From: Acidobacteriota bacterium
Lineage (GTDB): Bacteria; Acidobacteriota; Blastocatellia; RBC074
Direction of reading: 5' to 3'
Assembly (NCBI GenBank): GCA_016196035.1
Contig: JACPYM010000064.1
Coordinates: forward strand, 62,001-126,000
DNA: 64,000 nt
Shown here piece after piece: positions 8,762 through 18,806 of the stretch. Position 1 is the first letter of the stretch, and each line of letters opens with the position of its first letter. The notes beneath the pieces are model-generated. The model was given only the letters and a program-made list of their open reading frames with translations, did no database searches and was not told the origin of the DNA. The translations under genes were made by a program, and so were the position numbers.

Positions 8762-11173
8762 TCAACGTGCAGGTTCTAGCGTCAAGCGTTGTTTGGCTTG
8801 CGCTTCAACTTTCGCCTTGCTGTACAGCAGCGGGAAGTAATCACCGCGCGCCCACAGCGGCAACAAATCGCCGTAATGCGCGCTGCCCGGCTGGCCCGAT
8901 TGGCCGGGCACGTTCGTCGCGACGGAGTTATCCCAGTTGCTCACATCGAGGATTTCCCGAAAAGACGCGCCGCTATTTTGGTGGAAGTTGGGGCCACCGG
9001 TGGCGAACACGGTGTTGGCGTCGCCGTCGCGTTCGACGGCGGGCAGGTTGAACAGGGCGCGCGTTTCATCATTCGCCGCCAGCGCGTGCGTGAACGGCGC
9101 GACGTGCAATTTGCCCCAACGCCATTGTTTGGGATCAGCGCCGAGTTTCGACTGCGCTTCGGCTACAGCTTCTTTCAGGCTCCAATACAAGGCGAGGTCA
9201 CGCGCGGCGCGGGCTTCTTTTGCTGACTTGCCCGGCGCGAACCAGCGTGGTTCGGCGGCTTTCAACGTTTCCAGCGTGCGCAGCAAACCGATGCGCGCGG
9301 CGACCAGCGGCCAGGCTTTGAGCGGGACGTGATTTTTGAAGACTTGCGCCGGCAGCTTTGGCACCCAGAATTCAAACAGCGCCGCCGCCGCCGAATCTTT
9401 GCTGAGCACCGCGTCCCAACTCGTCAGCAATTGCACGTAAGGCAGAATCGCGGCGTCTTCAAACTTGGCTTCTTTCAAGATGGCGATCAATGCGCGCGCG
9501 GGCAGCGAGACGGCGTCGTGTTGCAATTGCTCGAAATCAGCCACGCTGAATTTGCGTTGACTGCCGCGCAACACTTCATCAATACGCTCGAAGCGAATCG
9601 GGTTCGACCATTCATAACCCAACTCGCGTTTGTAGCCCGGCGGCAAGATGTTGTGGTTGGCCGTCGCCACGTAATGCTTCACTGGGTTATACGCTTGCGG
9701 CAAATCTTTGACCGGCAAAAAACCCTGCCATTCAAAGCGCCCATCGCCCGGCACCGGCAGCAAGCCCGACCATGTCTGCCCGGAAGGGCCTTTGCGCACA
9801 GGCGTCATGCCTGCCGCGACCCAGCCGATGTTGCCGTCTACGTCGGCGTAAACCAGATTTTCCGAAGGCACTTTCCAACGTTCCAGGCCTTTCAAAAACT
9901 CGTTCCAGTTCTGCACGCGGTTCAACGTCAACGAAGCGAGATAGCCCGCCGTGCCCGGTTCGCTGCCAACCCATTTCAACGCGTAGGCACGCTGCCGCGC
10001 GGCGTCTTCATAAACCACCGGCCCGTGCGCGGTGAATTTCAATTCGACGGTGACCGGCTCGGCTTTGCCTTTGACGTTGATCTGTTCGCGCTCGACGCGC
10101 ATTGGCTGCCACTTGCCGCGCTGTTTGTATTCGTTCGGATTGGCCGGGTTAATCTCTTCGACGTACAAATCCTGCTGGTCAATGCCGACGATGGTGAAGC
10201 CGAAGCCGACGCTTTCATTGTGCCCCGCCGCGACGCCCGGCAGCGCGGGTTCGCCTGAGCCGATCACGTTCCAGCCCGGCGCCACTAGATGAACCATGTA
10301 ACGCAAACTCGGCAGCGCAATCTGCCGGTGCGGATCGTTCGCCAGCAGCGGCTTGCCCGTCGCCGACATCGTCCCGTCAATCACCCAATTGTTGCTGCCA
10401 TCGTTCGGATTCGGCGCTGTTTGGCCGAAACTCACTGGGATGTTTGCGCCCGCCGCAATGGACAGAATCTTGTTGTCTATGCCTGCGAGATCGAGGCCCG
10501 TTGGAATTTCCAATTTGCGCGCAGGTTCGGCGGGCATCCATTCATCCACAAACGCCGCGCCGAATTCGCGCGCCAGTTGCGCCCGCGTAATTTCGGTCGC
10601 GGCGTTGCGCGTCATCACGTAACCGGCCATGCGCGTCAAACAAACTTCGGGCGTCCAGGGTTCGGGTTTGTAACCGGCGAGTTGAAATTCAATCGGCAGG
10701 TTGTCTTTGGTTTGTTCGATCCAGGCATTCACGCCGCGCACAAAGGACTCGATGATCGGCTTGGCATCGGGCGCATACGCCGCCCACTCGGCCTTCATAT
10801 CGCCGCGATAGCGCAACAGCCGCGCGAACTTGTCGCGTTCGAGCGCACCTTCACCCAGGATTTCAGCGAGCTTGCCTTCGCCCGTGCGCCGCCACAGATC
10901 GAGTTGCCAGAGGCGGTCTTGCGCGGCACTGAAGCCCTGCGCGAAAAACAAATCGTCTTGCGTCTCGGCGTAAATGTGCGCGATGCCCCAGTCGTCGCGC
11001 AGCACCCTGACCGGCTTTTGCAAGCCAGCCAACTTGAGCGTGCCGGAGGTCTGTGCAAGCGCGGCGCGGGCGCGTTGTTGTAAATCGGCCTGTTGGGCCT
11101 TGCTAGCAGGCGGCGCAGTAATGACAAGCTGGCAAGTGAAAACAACCAAGAACAGGATGGTCAGGGGTTTCAT
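8762..11173 (-). CDS. Penicillin acylase family protein (secreted Ntn hydrolase)
   Basis: 803 residues. A signal peptide of about 26 residues (hydrophobic I-L-F-L-V-V-F core) is followed by the alpha region ([11 protein letters not shown] near 59-69). The autoprocessing site and nucleophile lie in G-S-N-N-W at 259-263, so Ser260 should become the N-terminal nucleophile of the beta chain. The family hydrolyses N-acyl amides such as penicillins, acyl-homoserine lactones and other aliphatic amides; the substrate here cannot be read from sequence. The product is expected in the periplasm. The length matches the family, with no break seen. It is followed downstream by the hairpin at 8666-8747. Confidence 0.92.
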   Translation of the reverse strand: MKPLTILFLVVFTCQLVITAPPASKAQQADLQQRARAALAQTSGTLKLAGLQKPVRVLRDDWGIAHIYAETQDDLFFAQGFSAAQDRLWQLDLWRRTGEGKLAEILGEGALERDKFARLLRYRGDMKAEWAAYAPDAKPIIESFVRGVNAWIEQTKDNLPIEFQLAGYKPEPWTPEVCLTRMAGYVMTRNAATEITRAQLAREFGAAFVDEWMPAEPARKLEIPTGLDLAGIDNKILSIAAGANIPVSFGQTAPNPNDGSNNWVIDGTMSATGKPLLANDPHRQIALPSLRYMVHLVAPGWNVIGSGEPALPGVAAGHNESVGFGFTIVGIDQQDLYVEEINPANPNEYKQRGKWQPMRVEREQINVKGKAEPVTVELKFTAHGPVVYEDAARQRAYALKWVGSEPGTAGYLASLTLNRVQNWNEFLKGLERWKVPSENLVYADVDGNIGWVAAGMTPVRKGPSGQTWSGLLPVPGDGRFEWQGFLPVKDLPQAYNPVKHYVATANHNILPPGYKRELGYEWSNPIRFERIDEVLRGSQRKFSVADFEQLQHDAVSLPARALIAILKEAKFEDAAILPYVQLLTSWDAVLSKDSAAAALFEFWVPKLPAQVFKNHVPLKAWPLVAARIGLLRTLETLKAAEPRWFAPGKSAKEARAARDLALYWSLKEAVAEAQSKLGADPKQWRWGKLHVAPFTHALAANDETRALFNLPAVERDGDANTVFATGGPNFHQNSGASFREILDVSNWDNSVATNVPGQSGQPGSAHYGDLLPLWARGDYFPLLYSKAKVEAQAKQRLTLEPAR

Positions 11174-11323
11174 GGGTCAGTCTCCTCAGTGTGCGGTTGG
11201 TTCCGAATTGCGGCGGAGCTTAGCGCCTTGGTGAGAGGAAGAGCAATGGGCAACCTGGCTTCGTCAGAACGCCGCGCGAATTTATTGCGGCACAGCAGCA
11301 AAAGCGAAAAAAGGCGCTGGCTT

Positions 11324-13144
11324 TTATCCGCTAACTTTTGGCTTTGGCTTTTGCCTTACTGCTTCTTTCACGATCAGCACTTGATTGACGGCTTTGACCG
11401 CAATGGTCTCACGCGTGCCGCTCGGCCAGCGAATCTCCAACTTCTCAGCCGTTGTCGCCGCTCCCAATCCGAAATGCAAGCGCAGGTCGGATTGCGAACA
11501 ATAACTGCCGCCGCTGATGACATCGGCACGCTGGCGTTGGCCGTTCACCGTCAGCCAAGCGGTGGCGCCGATGGCGTCGCGTTTGCCAGTCAGCAATTTC
11601 AATGACAGCCAATGTCCGGCGGCCTGCGTTTCATTGTGCAAGACGGTCGGCGTGTCGTCGCAATTGTTGATGACTACGTCTACAAGGCCATCGTTGTCGA
11701 GATCGCCAAAAGCCGCGCCACGGGCGGCCTTCACCACGGCCAAGCCGCTGTTGCTCGCGGCGGGCAGCAACTCAAACGTCTTGCCGGATTTGTTTTTGAA
11801 CAGCAGTGGGCGCTGCGCCCAGGTTGTGCCCCAATCGTACTTGTCCACTTGCGGATAAACATGGCCGTTGGCGATGAACACGTCCCGCCAGCCGTCATTG
11901 TCGAAATCGAGAAAGCCTGTGCCCCAGCCCAGAAACGGAATCGTCGGCGTGCCGTGCCCGCTGGCGTAGGTCACATCGTTGAATTGCCCGTTGCCTTCAT
12001 TGTGATACAGCGTGTTCGTGTCGTCTGAGAAGTTCGTGAGGTAAACATCAGGCCGCCCATCGTTGTCATAATCGCCCACGGCCAAGCCCATTCCCGCTTG
12101 TTCGCGCCCGTCTTCATTGAGCGCGAAGCCCGACTCGTAGCTGGCGTCTGCAAACGTGCCGTTGCCTTTGTTCAGGTACAGGAAGTTCGGCGTCGAATCA
12201 TTGGCGACCAGCAGATCGAGTTTGCCGTCGTCATTCACGTCGCAAAAGGCTGCGCTGAATCCGTAATAGCCTTTCTCATCGGCGACGCCCGCCGCTTTGC
12301 TGACATCGGTGAATTTGCCGCCGTCGTTGCGCAACAGATGATCGGGCGCGCCTTTCAATCCGCGCGGGCCGCACATCACCGGCTGACCGCGAAAGAAGCA
12401 ATACTTCTGCCCGCCGCCAAGCGTGCTCGGTTCGGGCAGATGCGCCGGATCGAATTGCACGTAGCCCACGACGAACAGATCAAGATCGCCATCGCCGTCG
12501 TAATCGCCAAACGTCGCGCCGGTTGACCAACTGTTGATGGCCGCGCCCAGCTTCTCGGCCACATCGGTGAACGTGCCGTCTCCGTTGTTGCGATACAGGC
12601 GATTCTTGCCGAAGTTGGTGACGTACAAATCCGTCCAGCCGTCGTTGTCGAAATCGCCTGCCGCAACGCCAAAGCCCCAGCGTTCGTTGGCGACGCCTGC
12701 TTTGGCGGTGACATCGCTAAACGTGCCGTCTTGGTTGTTGTGAAAGAGCGCGGCGCGCGGCGCGGGTTCTTTGCCTTGCAACGCGGCGAAGGTCGAACCG
12801 TTGACCAGATACACGTCCAGCCAGCCGTCGTTGTCATAATCCAGCAACGCGATGCCGCCCGAAGGCGATTCGAGGATGTAGCGCTTGTCGGCAGTGCCGC
12901 CGGCGTGCCGGAATTTTTGCAGGCCCGTGCGCGCGGTGCTGTCGGCGAAATAGACGGGCGCGCCGTCTACGAACCCGCCCGCAGTGATGGGGCGATTGCG
13001 CTCATCCTTGATGGGCTTGAAGGCGCCAGCGGTGTTCGCGCCGCCCTGCGCCTGGTCTTGCGCCTGGGTTGGTGTTTGGGCGGGCCGCCAGAACAGCGCA
13101 ATGAAGAGGAAATACCAGAGCGCTTTTTGAAAGGTTCTATCCAT
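11324..13144 (-). CDS. FG-GAP/VCBS repeat protein with ASPIC/UnbV domain (CRTAC1-like)
   Basis: 606 residues. A hydrophobic N-terminus (about 8-28) is a likely signal peptide. It is followed by many repeats of the form G-D-x-D-x-D-G-x-x-D-L-x-x-x-N, including D-Y-D-N-D-G-W-L-D-V and G-D-Y-D-G-D-G-D-L-D. These build an integrin-alpha-like, calcium-binding beta-propeller. The last roughly 80 residues are an ASPIC/UnbV domain with R-W-P-S-G-T. Such proteins are abundant secreted proteins of Acidobacteriota and Planctomycetes with unknown ligands. A remnant of the compound-element terminus (TCGGTTTTCAC at 13184-13194) lies about 40 bp upstream of the start. The gap 11174-11323 to the next gene holds nothing recognisable. 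Confidence 0.9.
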   Translation of the reverse strand: MDRTFQKALWYFLFIALFWRPAQTPTQAQDQAQGGANTAGAFKPIKDERNRPITAGGFVDGAPVYFADSTARTGLQKFRHAGGTADKRYILESPSGGIALLDYDNDGWLDVYLVNGSTFAALQGKEPAPRAALFHNNQDGTFSDVTAKAGVANERWGFGVAAGDFDNDGWTDLYVTNFGKNRLYRNNGDGTFTDVAEKLGAAINSWSTGATFGDYDGDGDLDLFVVGYVQFDPAHLPEPSTLGGGQKYCFFRGQPVMCGPRGLKGAPDHLLRNDGGKFTDVSKAAGVADEKGYYGFSAAFCDVNDDGKLDLLVANDSTPNFLYLNKGNGTFADASYESGFALNEDGREQAGMGLAVGDYDNDGRPDVYLTNFSDDTNTLYHNEGNGQFNDVTYASGHGTPTIPFLGWGTGFLDFDNDGWRDVFIANGHVYPQVDKYDWGTTWAQRPLLFKNKSGKTFELLPAASNSGLAVVKAARGAAFGDLDNDGLVDVVINNCDDTPTVLHNETQAAGHWLSLKLLTGKRDAIGATAWLTVNGQRQRADVISGGSYCSQSDLRLHFGLGAATTAEKLEIRWPSGTRETIAVKAVNQVLIVKEAVRQKPKPKVSG

Positions 13145-13262
13145 TACCAGATGCCTGGGGAATCGGCGGTTGCCCCCTCAATCGGTTTTCACTTCGGGGT
13201 ACGGCACGCTTGTAGTTCCGCCTTCAGGCGGCTGAGCGCGGCGACGTCGCGACAACCGCCTG

Positions 13263-13533
13263 ATGGTCTTTGATAATTAAATCCAGCAACCGAGTTCGAA
13301 GCTCCGGTAGGGGCGGCCAGAGATTAGCCAAGGGTGAAGCGCAACGGAACCTCTGGAACACTGCGAAACCATGCGCAAGCCCCGGCAGGGCGACAGACCC
13401 GAGCGACGTCCCGCGCTCCTGCCGGGGCGCCACTCCGCTACGGCGTTGTCCGGGGGCTGCGCGGCACTTCGCACCCCCGGCTAATTTCCGTAGCCTCTGC
13501 GGGGCATTGCCGGATTTAATTATCAAAGACCAT
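13263..13533. repeat. 271-bp element with perfect 22-bp terminal inverted repeats
   Basis: Ends 13263-13284 (ATGGTCTTTGATAATTAAAT...) and 13512-13533 are perfect complements. The interior is GC-rich with its own stem (CCCCGGCAGG at 13380-13389 with CCTGCCGGGG at 13422-13431). A short unrelated ORF through it on the plus strand (13270-13722) is not a gene. No target duplication was recognised. Together with the next repeat it fills the 765-bp gap 13145-13909, in which I see no gene. Confidence 0.75.
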
Positions 13534-13595
13534 AAGTCGTTACTATCAGGTGGGGCTGTAACTGCCAAGAAACCTAGTTGCCGGTGTATTAAGGG

Positions 13596-13728
13596 CAGGA
13601 CTTACGCAAAACACGAGCGAGGTAGCCACAGAGGCACAGAGGCACAGAGCTTTGTTACAATTCTGCCGGAGATCGCGGTCTTTCTCTGTGTCTCCGTGCC
13701 TCTGTGGCAAATCTTGGCGTAAGTCCTG
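13596..13728. repeat. 133-bp inverted repeat (CACAGAGGCACAGAG family)
   Basis: Outer arms 13596-13607 (CAGGACTTACGC) and 13717-13728 are perfect complements. Inner arms 13625-13649 and 13684-13708 (GCCACAGAGGCACAGAGGCA...) pair with few mismatches. It is noncoding and lies about 180 bp past the end of the YCF48-like gene. Confidence 0.75.
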
Positions 13729-13909
13729 AAGGGGTTAGTTCGAGGAACAGCAGGAGTATAAGCTGCACAATACTACGTTACGATAATTTGAAGCAGTGCA
13801 GAGTCATCTCTTGCATCAGCTTAGCCCAATCATAGCCACTCAATTGGCATTGTTCGAGCTAACCATTTGATAAGCTTGATCGCTAAGCTCTATCGGTTGC
13901 AACATTTTG

Positions 13910-14863
13910 TTAATGGATTTCATAGCGCAAAACCAACCCTTCGGCGCCGACCACCCAAACCTTATTCTTTTTGACTGAGATGCCGTATAGGTTTTCCTGA
14001 GTGCCGCTTTCTTGCTCAACCCAAGTCTGTCCTCCGTTTTCTGTCCGCAGGATGGTTCCTTTCCAGCCAACAGCCCACCCCTGCCGGACGTTGGCGAAGG
14101 CAATATTGATGAGGCTTTGTTTCGTCGTCAGCGCCACTTTTTCCCAGCTTAACCCGGCATTTGAAGTACGCAGCAGCGTGCCATCATCGCCGACCACCCA
14201 GGCGTTATCTTTCCCTTGGGCTTCGATATGATAGAGGTGTTTTGTGGTATTGCTGGCCTGCAACTCCCAAGTTCGTCCGCCATCATCCGTAAACAAAATG
14301 GTTCCGCCGCCGCCGATAGCCCAACCGCGCTGATCACTGACGAATTTGACGTGTACGAGTTCTTCGGTCGTCCCGCTTTCCTGATTAGCCCAACTGCGAC
14401 CACCGTCTTGGGTGTGCAAGATGCGGCCATCGGTGCCGACGACCCAGCCCTTTTTCCCATTGGGAAAAGACAGGCTGTAAAGTTCGGGGGTATCTTCTTT
14501 TCGTTTACCCGGCGCTAGATGTATTTGGTAGACGAACTCCCACGTTTCGCCGGCATCCTGTGTTTTCAGGATTTGTGCACCACTGGCGATTAACCAGCCT
14601 TCGTTTTGATTGCGGAAAAAAACATCGCTCAAGTTTGAGCTAACGCGGGGATTGAGCGAGGTCCATTCCGTTCCACTGCTCTGCGTCGCGTGAATGATGC
14701 CGTTGTCCCCAATGATCCAGCCCCGGTTTTGGTCAATGAAGAAAACCCCATTCAGATCACGTTTCGAGCGTTCCTGAAAGGCGATCGTCCATTGCGCGTG
14801 GATTTCGAGCGAAAAAAGGATAACGAAAAAGGGCACGACAGCCCATTGGTGCTGATGTTTCAT
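13910..14863 (-). CDS. Exported YCF48-like beta-propeller protein
   Basis: 317 residues with a cleavable signal peptide (about 1-23, ending I-H-A-Q). The rest consists of repeated blades of the form G-W-x-V-G-x-x-G-x-I-L-x-T-x-D-G-G-x-x-W, for example G-W-V-V-G-T-D-G-R-I-L-H-T near 135 and T-D-D-G-G-R-T-W near 185. This is the YCF48/photosystem-II-assembly-like propeller, common in non-photosynthetic bacteria where its role is unknown. About seven blades are visible. It is the downstream partner of a small minus-strand group but is 37 bp from the S41 protease end, so it may be transcribed with that gene. Confidence 0.85.
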   Translation of the reverse strand: MKHQHQWAVVPFFVILFSLEIHAQWTIAFQERSKRDLNGVFFIDQNRGWIIGDNGIIHATQSSGTEWTSLNPRVSSNLSDVFFRNQNEGWLIASGAQILKTQDAGETWEFVYQIHLAPGKRKEDTPELYSLSFPNGKKGWVVGTDGRILHTQDGGRSWANQESGTTEELVHVKFVSDQRGWAIGGGGTILFTDDGGRTWELQASNTTKHLYHIEAQGKDNAWVVGDDGTLLRTSNAGLSWEKVALTTKQSLINIAFANVRQGWAVGWKGTILRTENGGQTWVEQESGTQENLYGISVKKNKVWVVGAEGLVLRYEIH

Positions 14864-14900
14864 GGTCGCTTCTCCTGTGGGGATTGGGGATGCGCGCAGT

Positions 14901-16295
14901 CTATCGGTTGAGATTAGACGCTGGCAAGTGACGTGCGCTGGACTGGAAGACCAGTTGCGGAATTTTCAATTTGAATTCCACCTCGGTGTTGCGCGCGCCA
15001 AAAACGAAGTTGCGGCTGAGTTGATCTACGGATGATTCCAAGACGCTATCTCTGCCCGCCAGCAAATCGGTAATGCGCATATCAATCCGCTGATCCGGTT
15101 GAATGCCCACCCCTTCAATGCGTTTACCATAGGCCGTGCGGTAATCGGTGTCGCTGATATTCAGCTTACCGCCATCATCCAACCGCAAGGTCCGGCTCAC
15201 GCCGAGCAAACAACCGCAGGTCGCCGGATTGCTGCCGACGATCAAGCCCCGCTTGCGCTCCTGCATAGCCGCCGCGAGAATTTCGGAGCCGCTGGCCGAA
15301 CGGTTACTGACCAACACCACCAGCGGGGCGCGATAGGCAAGGCGCGCTTTCCAGGTTTTGCGCCGGCTGGAACGGCCTTGGCGCGTGATGAATTCACCGA
15401 GATCGGTCTCTTCCGGGAAAAAGTAACTGGCGATCCAGGCAACCGTGCTTACAAACCCGCCGCCGTTATTGCGCAAATCCAGCACCAGCCCGCGCGTCCA
15501 TTGCAGGGTTTGCATGGCCTTATCAAAATCGCGTTCGATTTCGGGGCCAAAGCCCGTCAATTCGATATACCCAATGTTGTAAGGTAAGACGCGCGTCGTA
15601 ACACGGCGTTGGAACTCGACATAGCGCCGCGTGAGGTTCAGCGTGCGCACTTGCTGGTCGTCATTATTTAGTAAACTGACACCGACCTGAGTATCGCGTT
15701 GACCATAAAAGAGCCGGTCAAGGCTTTGCAAATCGCGCGCGGTCGGCGTTGAACTCGTACCCAACTCATCTAGCAAGCGTAACAACATCTTTTCGACGGG
15801 GATGCCGTCCACCTGCGCCACAATCTGGCCTGGCCTAACCCCCAGCCGTGCCGCTTCAGAACCTGGTTCGACCGCGGTGATTACAGCTTGGCCTTCAATC
15901 CGCCGGACGGTCAGTCCCACTGTAGTTCCGGCGGGGCGATACCGATCAAAACCATCTTCAGGTGCATAAACACGCGTGTGGGCGTCGCCCAGTTTCCCAA
16001 TCATGCCGCGCAGGACACGGTAAAACTCGGCATTGTCCCGCGCCGCCTCGACCTGCGGACGATATTGCTGGCGTTGCCCCAGCCAATCCAGGCCGTGAAA
16101 ATTGCGGTCGTAATAGCTCTCGTTGATGGCGCGCCACACCTGATCAAAGACTTTCAAGCGCATATCGCGCGCGGCGGGCGTGTTTTCCGCATTCGGCAAC
16201 GAGGCTTCCTGCGCGCGCACTGCCAACACCGGCGCGAGAAAGAGGCACAACAACAAAAAGGAAGCGCGCCAGAGCTGTAACCCGCCAAACTTCAT
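14901..16295 (-). CDS. S41-family (C-terminal-processing type) serine protease
   Basis: 464 residues from ATG 16295 (M-K-F-G-G), chosen because it gives a normal signal peptide (hydrophobic S-F-L-L-L-C-L-F-L-A-P-V) and has AAAGG about 7 nt upstream. An alternative ATG at 16337 has an AGAGGT site and adds 14 residues. It has a tail-specific-protease N-terminal region, a PDZ domain (G-L-T-V-R-R-I-E-G-Q to G-I-P-V-E-K), and an S41 core with L-D-L-R-N-N-G-G-G and S-A-S-G-S-E, the latter carrying the nucleophilic serine. It acts outside the cytoplasmic membrane on protein C-termini. A YCF48-like gene follows 37 bp later. Confidence 0.88.
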   Translation of the reverse strand: MKFGGLQLWRASFLLLCLFLAPVLAVRAQEASLPNAENTPAARDMRLKVFDQVWRAINESYYDRNFHGLDWLGQRQQYRPQVEAARDNAEFYRVLRGMIGKLGDAHTRVYAPEDGFDRYRPAGTTVGLTVRRIEGQAVITAVEPGSEAARLGVRPGQIVAQVDGIPVEKMLLRLLDELGTSSTPTARDLQSLDRLFYGQRDTQVGVSLLNNDDQQVRTLNLTRRYVEFQRRVTTRVLPYNIGYIELTGFGPEIERDFDKAMQTLQWTRGLVLDLRNNGGGFVSTVAWIASYFFPEETDLGEFITRQGRSSRRKTWKARLAYRAPLVVLVSNRSASGSEILAAAMQERKRGLIVGSNPATCGCLLGVSRTLRLDDGGKLNISDTDYRTAYGKRIEGVGIQPDQRIDMRITDLLAGRDSVLESSVDQLSRNFVFGARNTEVEFKLKIPQLVFQSSARHLPASNLNR

Positions 16296-16501
16296 TTCGA
16301 CCTTTCCCCTAACCTTTACAAAGCTCTCAAAGCTCATGGTTGTGACCTCTACAAAGCCGTTTGCTATTCGCGAATTGTGATGGTTCCGTTTATGCGGCGT
16401 GAAGCAAATGAATGAATCGCCACACCTAACACCTGACTCGGCACCAGATTCAGCACCTGACATGGCTGCGCCAAAACTGAAGAAACTTTCCAAACAAGAC
16501 T

Positions 16502-17467
16502 TCAGGGATGAGGCAGCGGGCTTTTAATCACGGGGCTTGTCAGCTCGCGCAGGCTGCGTTTGAGTCGCTCCGCTTCTTCCAGACGCTCAGCCATCGCGGG
16601 TGGACGGCGGAAATTATAGCGTACCAAGCCGCGAATCGTGACCTCTTTTTCGGCCTGACGCGCAGGTTTGAAGCGCAATTTCTTCACTGTCTTGATAGCC
16701 GACTCGTCAAGACCGAATCCCGCCCAGCGCACCACCGTCACTTCCCCGATGTTGCCATCGGCTTGAAACACCGCTTCGAGTTCGACCGTGGCTGTGACGC
16801 CTGCGGCTTCAGCCGCTGACGTGTATTCGGGCTTCAAACGCTGATAAAAAATCGGCTGCTGTCCTTGCTGTCCAAGTTGGTCATCATTGAGCACTTCGAT
16901 GACGGCCAACGGCGTGCGGCCAACTTCGGCAATTTCAGTTAGGTGCCGGTTATAAGTCAACCACAGCGCCTTATCCAAGCGCTGCCAAACCTCTGGCAAC
17001 ACGAGCGCCAGCTTCTTTTGCACGGTGTCTTCCTGCGGCGCTTGCTCGCGGGCAAATCCAAAGAAAGCCAAGTCTCCGGTTCGTGTTTCGACGAGAAACA
17101 AGCCCGTCCAGGCTTCGTAATACGGCTGATTGTCGGCGCCCAAACGCCGCCCGCTTTGGACGCGGCCAAGTAAATAGAATTCGCAGCCGAGGCTCAGGCC
17201 TAACGTGCGCGCTTCTTCACGGCGCAGGTTCAAGCTGCCGCTATAACCCGCGCCTTGGGCGGCAACCCGTATCAGCGCTGGGTCGAGCAATTCAAATCGG
17301 CCTTTCGCCAACTCACGCAATTGTGCGGTCACCGCGCCGGCTTCATCACCACTCAAATCAACCACAGCCAGGCGCAACGGTGTTTGTGCAGCGGCCAACG
17401 TACCCGCCAGCAGCCAAAACGAACACGCCCCAAACAGAATTTTGAGAACCTCGCGTCGCTGTTTCAT
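16502..17467 (-). CDS. Exported protein with C-terminal TonB-like domain
   Basis: 321 residues. An N-terminal twin-basic signal or anchor ([10 protein letters not shown], hydrophobic to about 27) precedes a domain that looks like a penicillin-binding-lipoprotein-type nucleotide fold ([23 protein letters not shown]). A TonB_C-like domain follows near 205-285 ([21 protein letters not shown]). In Acidobacteriota, lone TonB_C domains are common in envelope proteins; no energising role is proven. The start overlaps the stop of the HD gene by 4 bp (ATGA), so both are co-transcribed. Confidence 0.8.
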   Translation of the reverse strand: MKQRREVLKILFGACSFWLLAGTLAAAQTPLRLAVVDLSGDEAGAVTAQLRELAKGRFELLDPALIRVAAQGAGYSGSLNLRREEARTLGLSLGCEFYLLGRVQSGRRLGADNQPYYEAWTGLFLVETRTGDLAFFGFAREQAPQEDTVQKKLALVLPEVWQRLDKALWLTYNRHLTEIAEVGRTPLAVIEVLNDDQLGQQGQQPIFYQRLKPEYTSAAEAAGVTATVELEAVFQADGNIGEVTVVRWAGFGLDESAIKTVKKLRFKPARQAEKEVTIRGLVRYNFRRPPAMAERLEEAERLKRSLRELTSPVIKSPLPHP

Positions 17468-18729
17468 CGCTTTAATTGCTCAACTGCCCCGCTCACTTCC
17501 GGCGGGTAGCAGATGCGGTGGATTTCGTAACCGCGCATGCCCCGGATCACGGTCGAGACTTCCGCAATATCGCAGAGTTCACGGCTGCCCGTGCTGCGCT
17601 CCACGATCAGCCGCGACTTGCCGTCCGGGCGGTAATAACCGTAATAAGGAATATCTGCCGCGCGATCTTCGACCAGATAATATGCCGGATCAAAACCGCC
17701 CGCCGTCACGCAGTTGCGCGCAGCAGCTACAAATTCGGCACGCGCCTCGGCGGCCATTTCCAGATCGAGCGCCTTGAACAAACGCCGTTTGATAAAGCGC
17801 TCGGCCAGATCGCTGAGCACGGCATCCGGCTCACGCATCCATTGTTTCAGATGAAACATCACGTCGTGATCATCGAAGTTCAAATAATCGCTGACCGCCA
17901 ATTCCTCGCCGCGCAAGACCCGCTCTATCACCGAACCGGCTACGACGAATTGCAGTTCCCCGGCGCACATCAATTCCACCGCGCGTCGCAGAATGCTCAC
18001 CAGGATGCCTTCCGCCGAACGCAAGGTGCGATGAAAGTACACTTGGCGGAACATATAAAACCGCGCTTGCAAATACTCTTCGACCGCGTAAAGACCATTG
18101 GCGGCAACATAGATGCGATCATTCACTTCATCAATTTCCAGCGCGTGCAGAATCCATTCCAGATCATAGTTGCCATACTTCACACCCGTCATCAAACTGT
18201 CGCGTAAGAGGTAATCCAGCCGATCAACATCCAACTGCGACGAAACCAAATGACCGATAAACGCCGGTTGAAAGCGGTGCTCAATGGCGGCGATCACCTT
18301 CTCAGGCAGAGCCGCATCCACCTCTGTCAGACATTGATGCACGACCGTGTTTGGCTCAGCAATGATCCGCGCCGTCCAGTTTTCGTGGTGCTGCCGTAAA
18401 ATCTTTTCGATGACATGCGAAAACGGCCCATGACCAATGTCGTGCAACATCGCCGCCACGCGCGCCACCAGCCGCGCTTCACTGCTAATGCGGTACTTCT
18501 TGCTCAGGTGATCCAGTACGCGCGTCATCACGTGCATCACGCCCAGCGAATGAGTGAACCGCGAATGCTCAGCGCCTTGAAAGGTGTAAAGCGCCAGCCC
18601 CAACTGTTTGATGTACCGCAAGCGCTGAAATTCCGGCGTGTCAATTAGCCGAATGAGCAAAGCGTCATCCGTCCGCGCGGTCGAGAGCGCGATGATGTTA
18701 TGTACCGGATCGCGGTAAATACGTTCCAT
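17464..18729 (-). CDS. HD-domain phosphohydrolase (COG1078/dNTPase-like)
   Basis: 421 residues. The family N-terminus [10 protein letters not shown] is present, with the HD metal site formed by H60 (R-F-T-H-S-L-G), H96-D97 ([12 protein letters not shown]) and a later aspartate in [11 protein letters not shown]. Relatives include SAMHD1-like dNTP triphosphohydrolases; the substrate here is not known. The translation start abuts a tandem GTCAGTG repeat, leaving no Shine-Dalgarno; only one base separates the repeat from the ATG. The gene is translationally coupled to the TonB-domain gene downstream. Confidence 0.9.
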   Translation of the reverse strand: MERIYRDPVHNIIALSTARTDDALLIRLIDTPEFQRLRYIKQLGLALYTFQGAEHSRFTHSLGVMHVMTRVLDHLSKKYRISSEARLVARVAAMLHDIGHGPFSHVIEKILRQHHENWTARIIAEPNTVVHQCLTEVDAALPEKVIAAIEHRFQPAFIGHLVSSQLDVDRLDYLLRDSLMTGVKYGNYDLEWILHALEIDEVNDRIYVAANGLYAVEEYLQARFYMFRQVYFHRTLRSAEGILVSILRRAVELMCAGELQFVVAGSVIERVLRGEELAVSDYLNFDDHDVMFHLKQWMREPDAVLSDLAERFIKRRLFKALDLEMAAEARAEFVAAARNCVTAGGFDPAYYLVEDRAADIPYYGYYRPDGKSRLIVERSTGSRELCDIAEVSTVIRGMRGYEIHRICYPPEVSGAVEQLKR

Positions 18730-18730
18730 A

Positions 18731-18804
18731 GTCAGTGGTCAGTGGTCAGTGGTCAGTGGTCAGTGGGTCTTTGCTAACCACTGACCACTGACCACTGACC
18801 ACTG
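18731..18804. repeat. 7-bp tandem repeat forming an inverted pair
   Basis: GTCAGTG units repeat from 18731 to about 18765, and their complement CACTGAC repeats from 18778 to 18804, giving a stem of about 27-30 bp with a short loop. It occupies the whole gap between the M20 peptidase stop and the HD gene start. The 7-bp periodicity can slip, so copy number probably varies between strains. Confidence 0.85.
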
Positions 18805-18806
18805 TT

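Noticed and set aside
13270-13722. 150-codon plus-strand ORF
   Set aside because: It runs through two inverted-repeat elements and has no family similarity.
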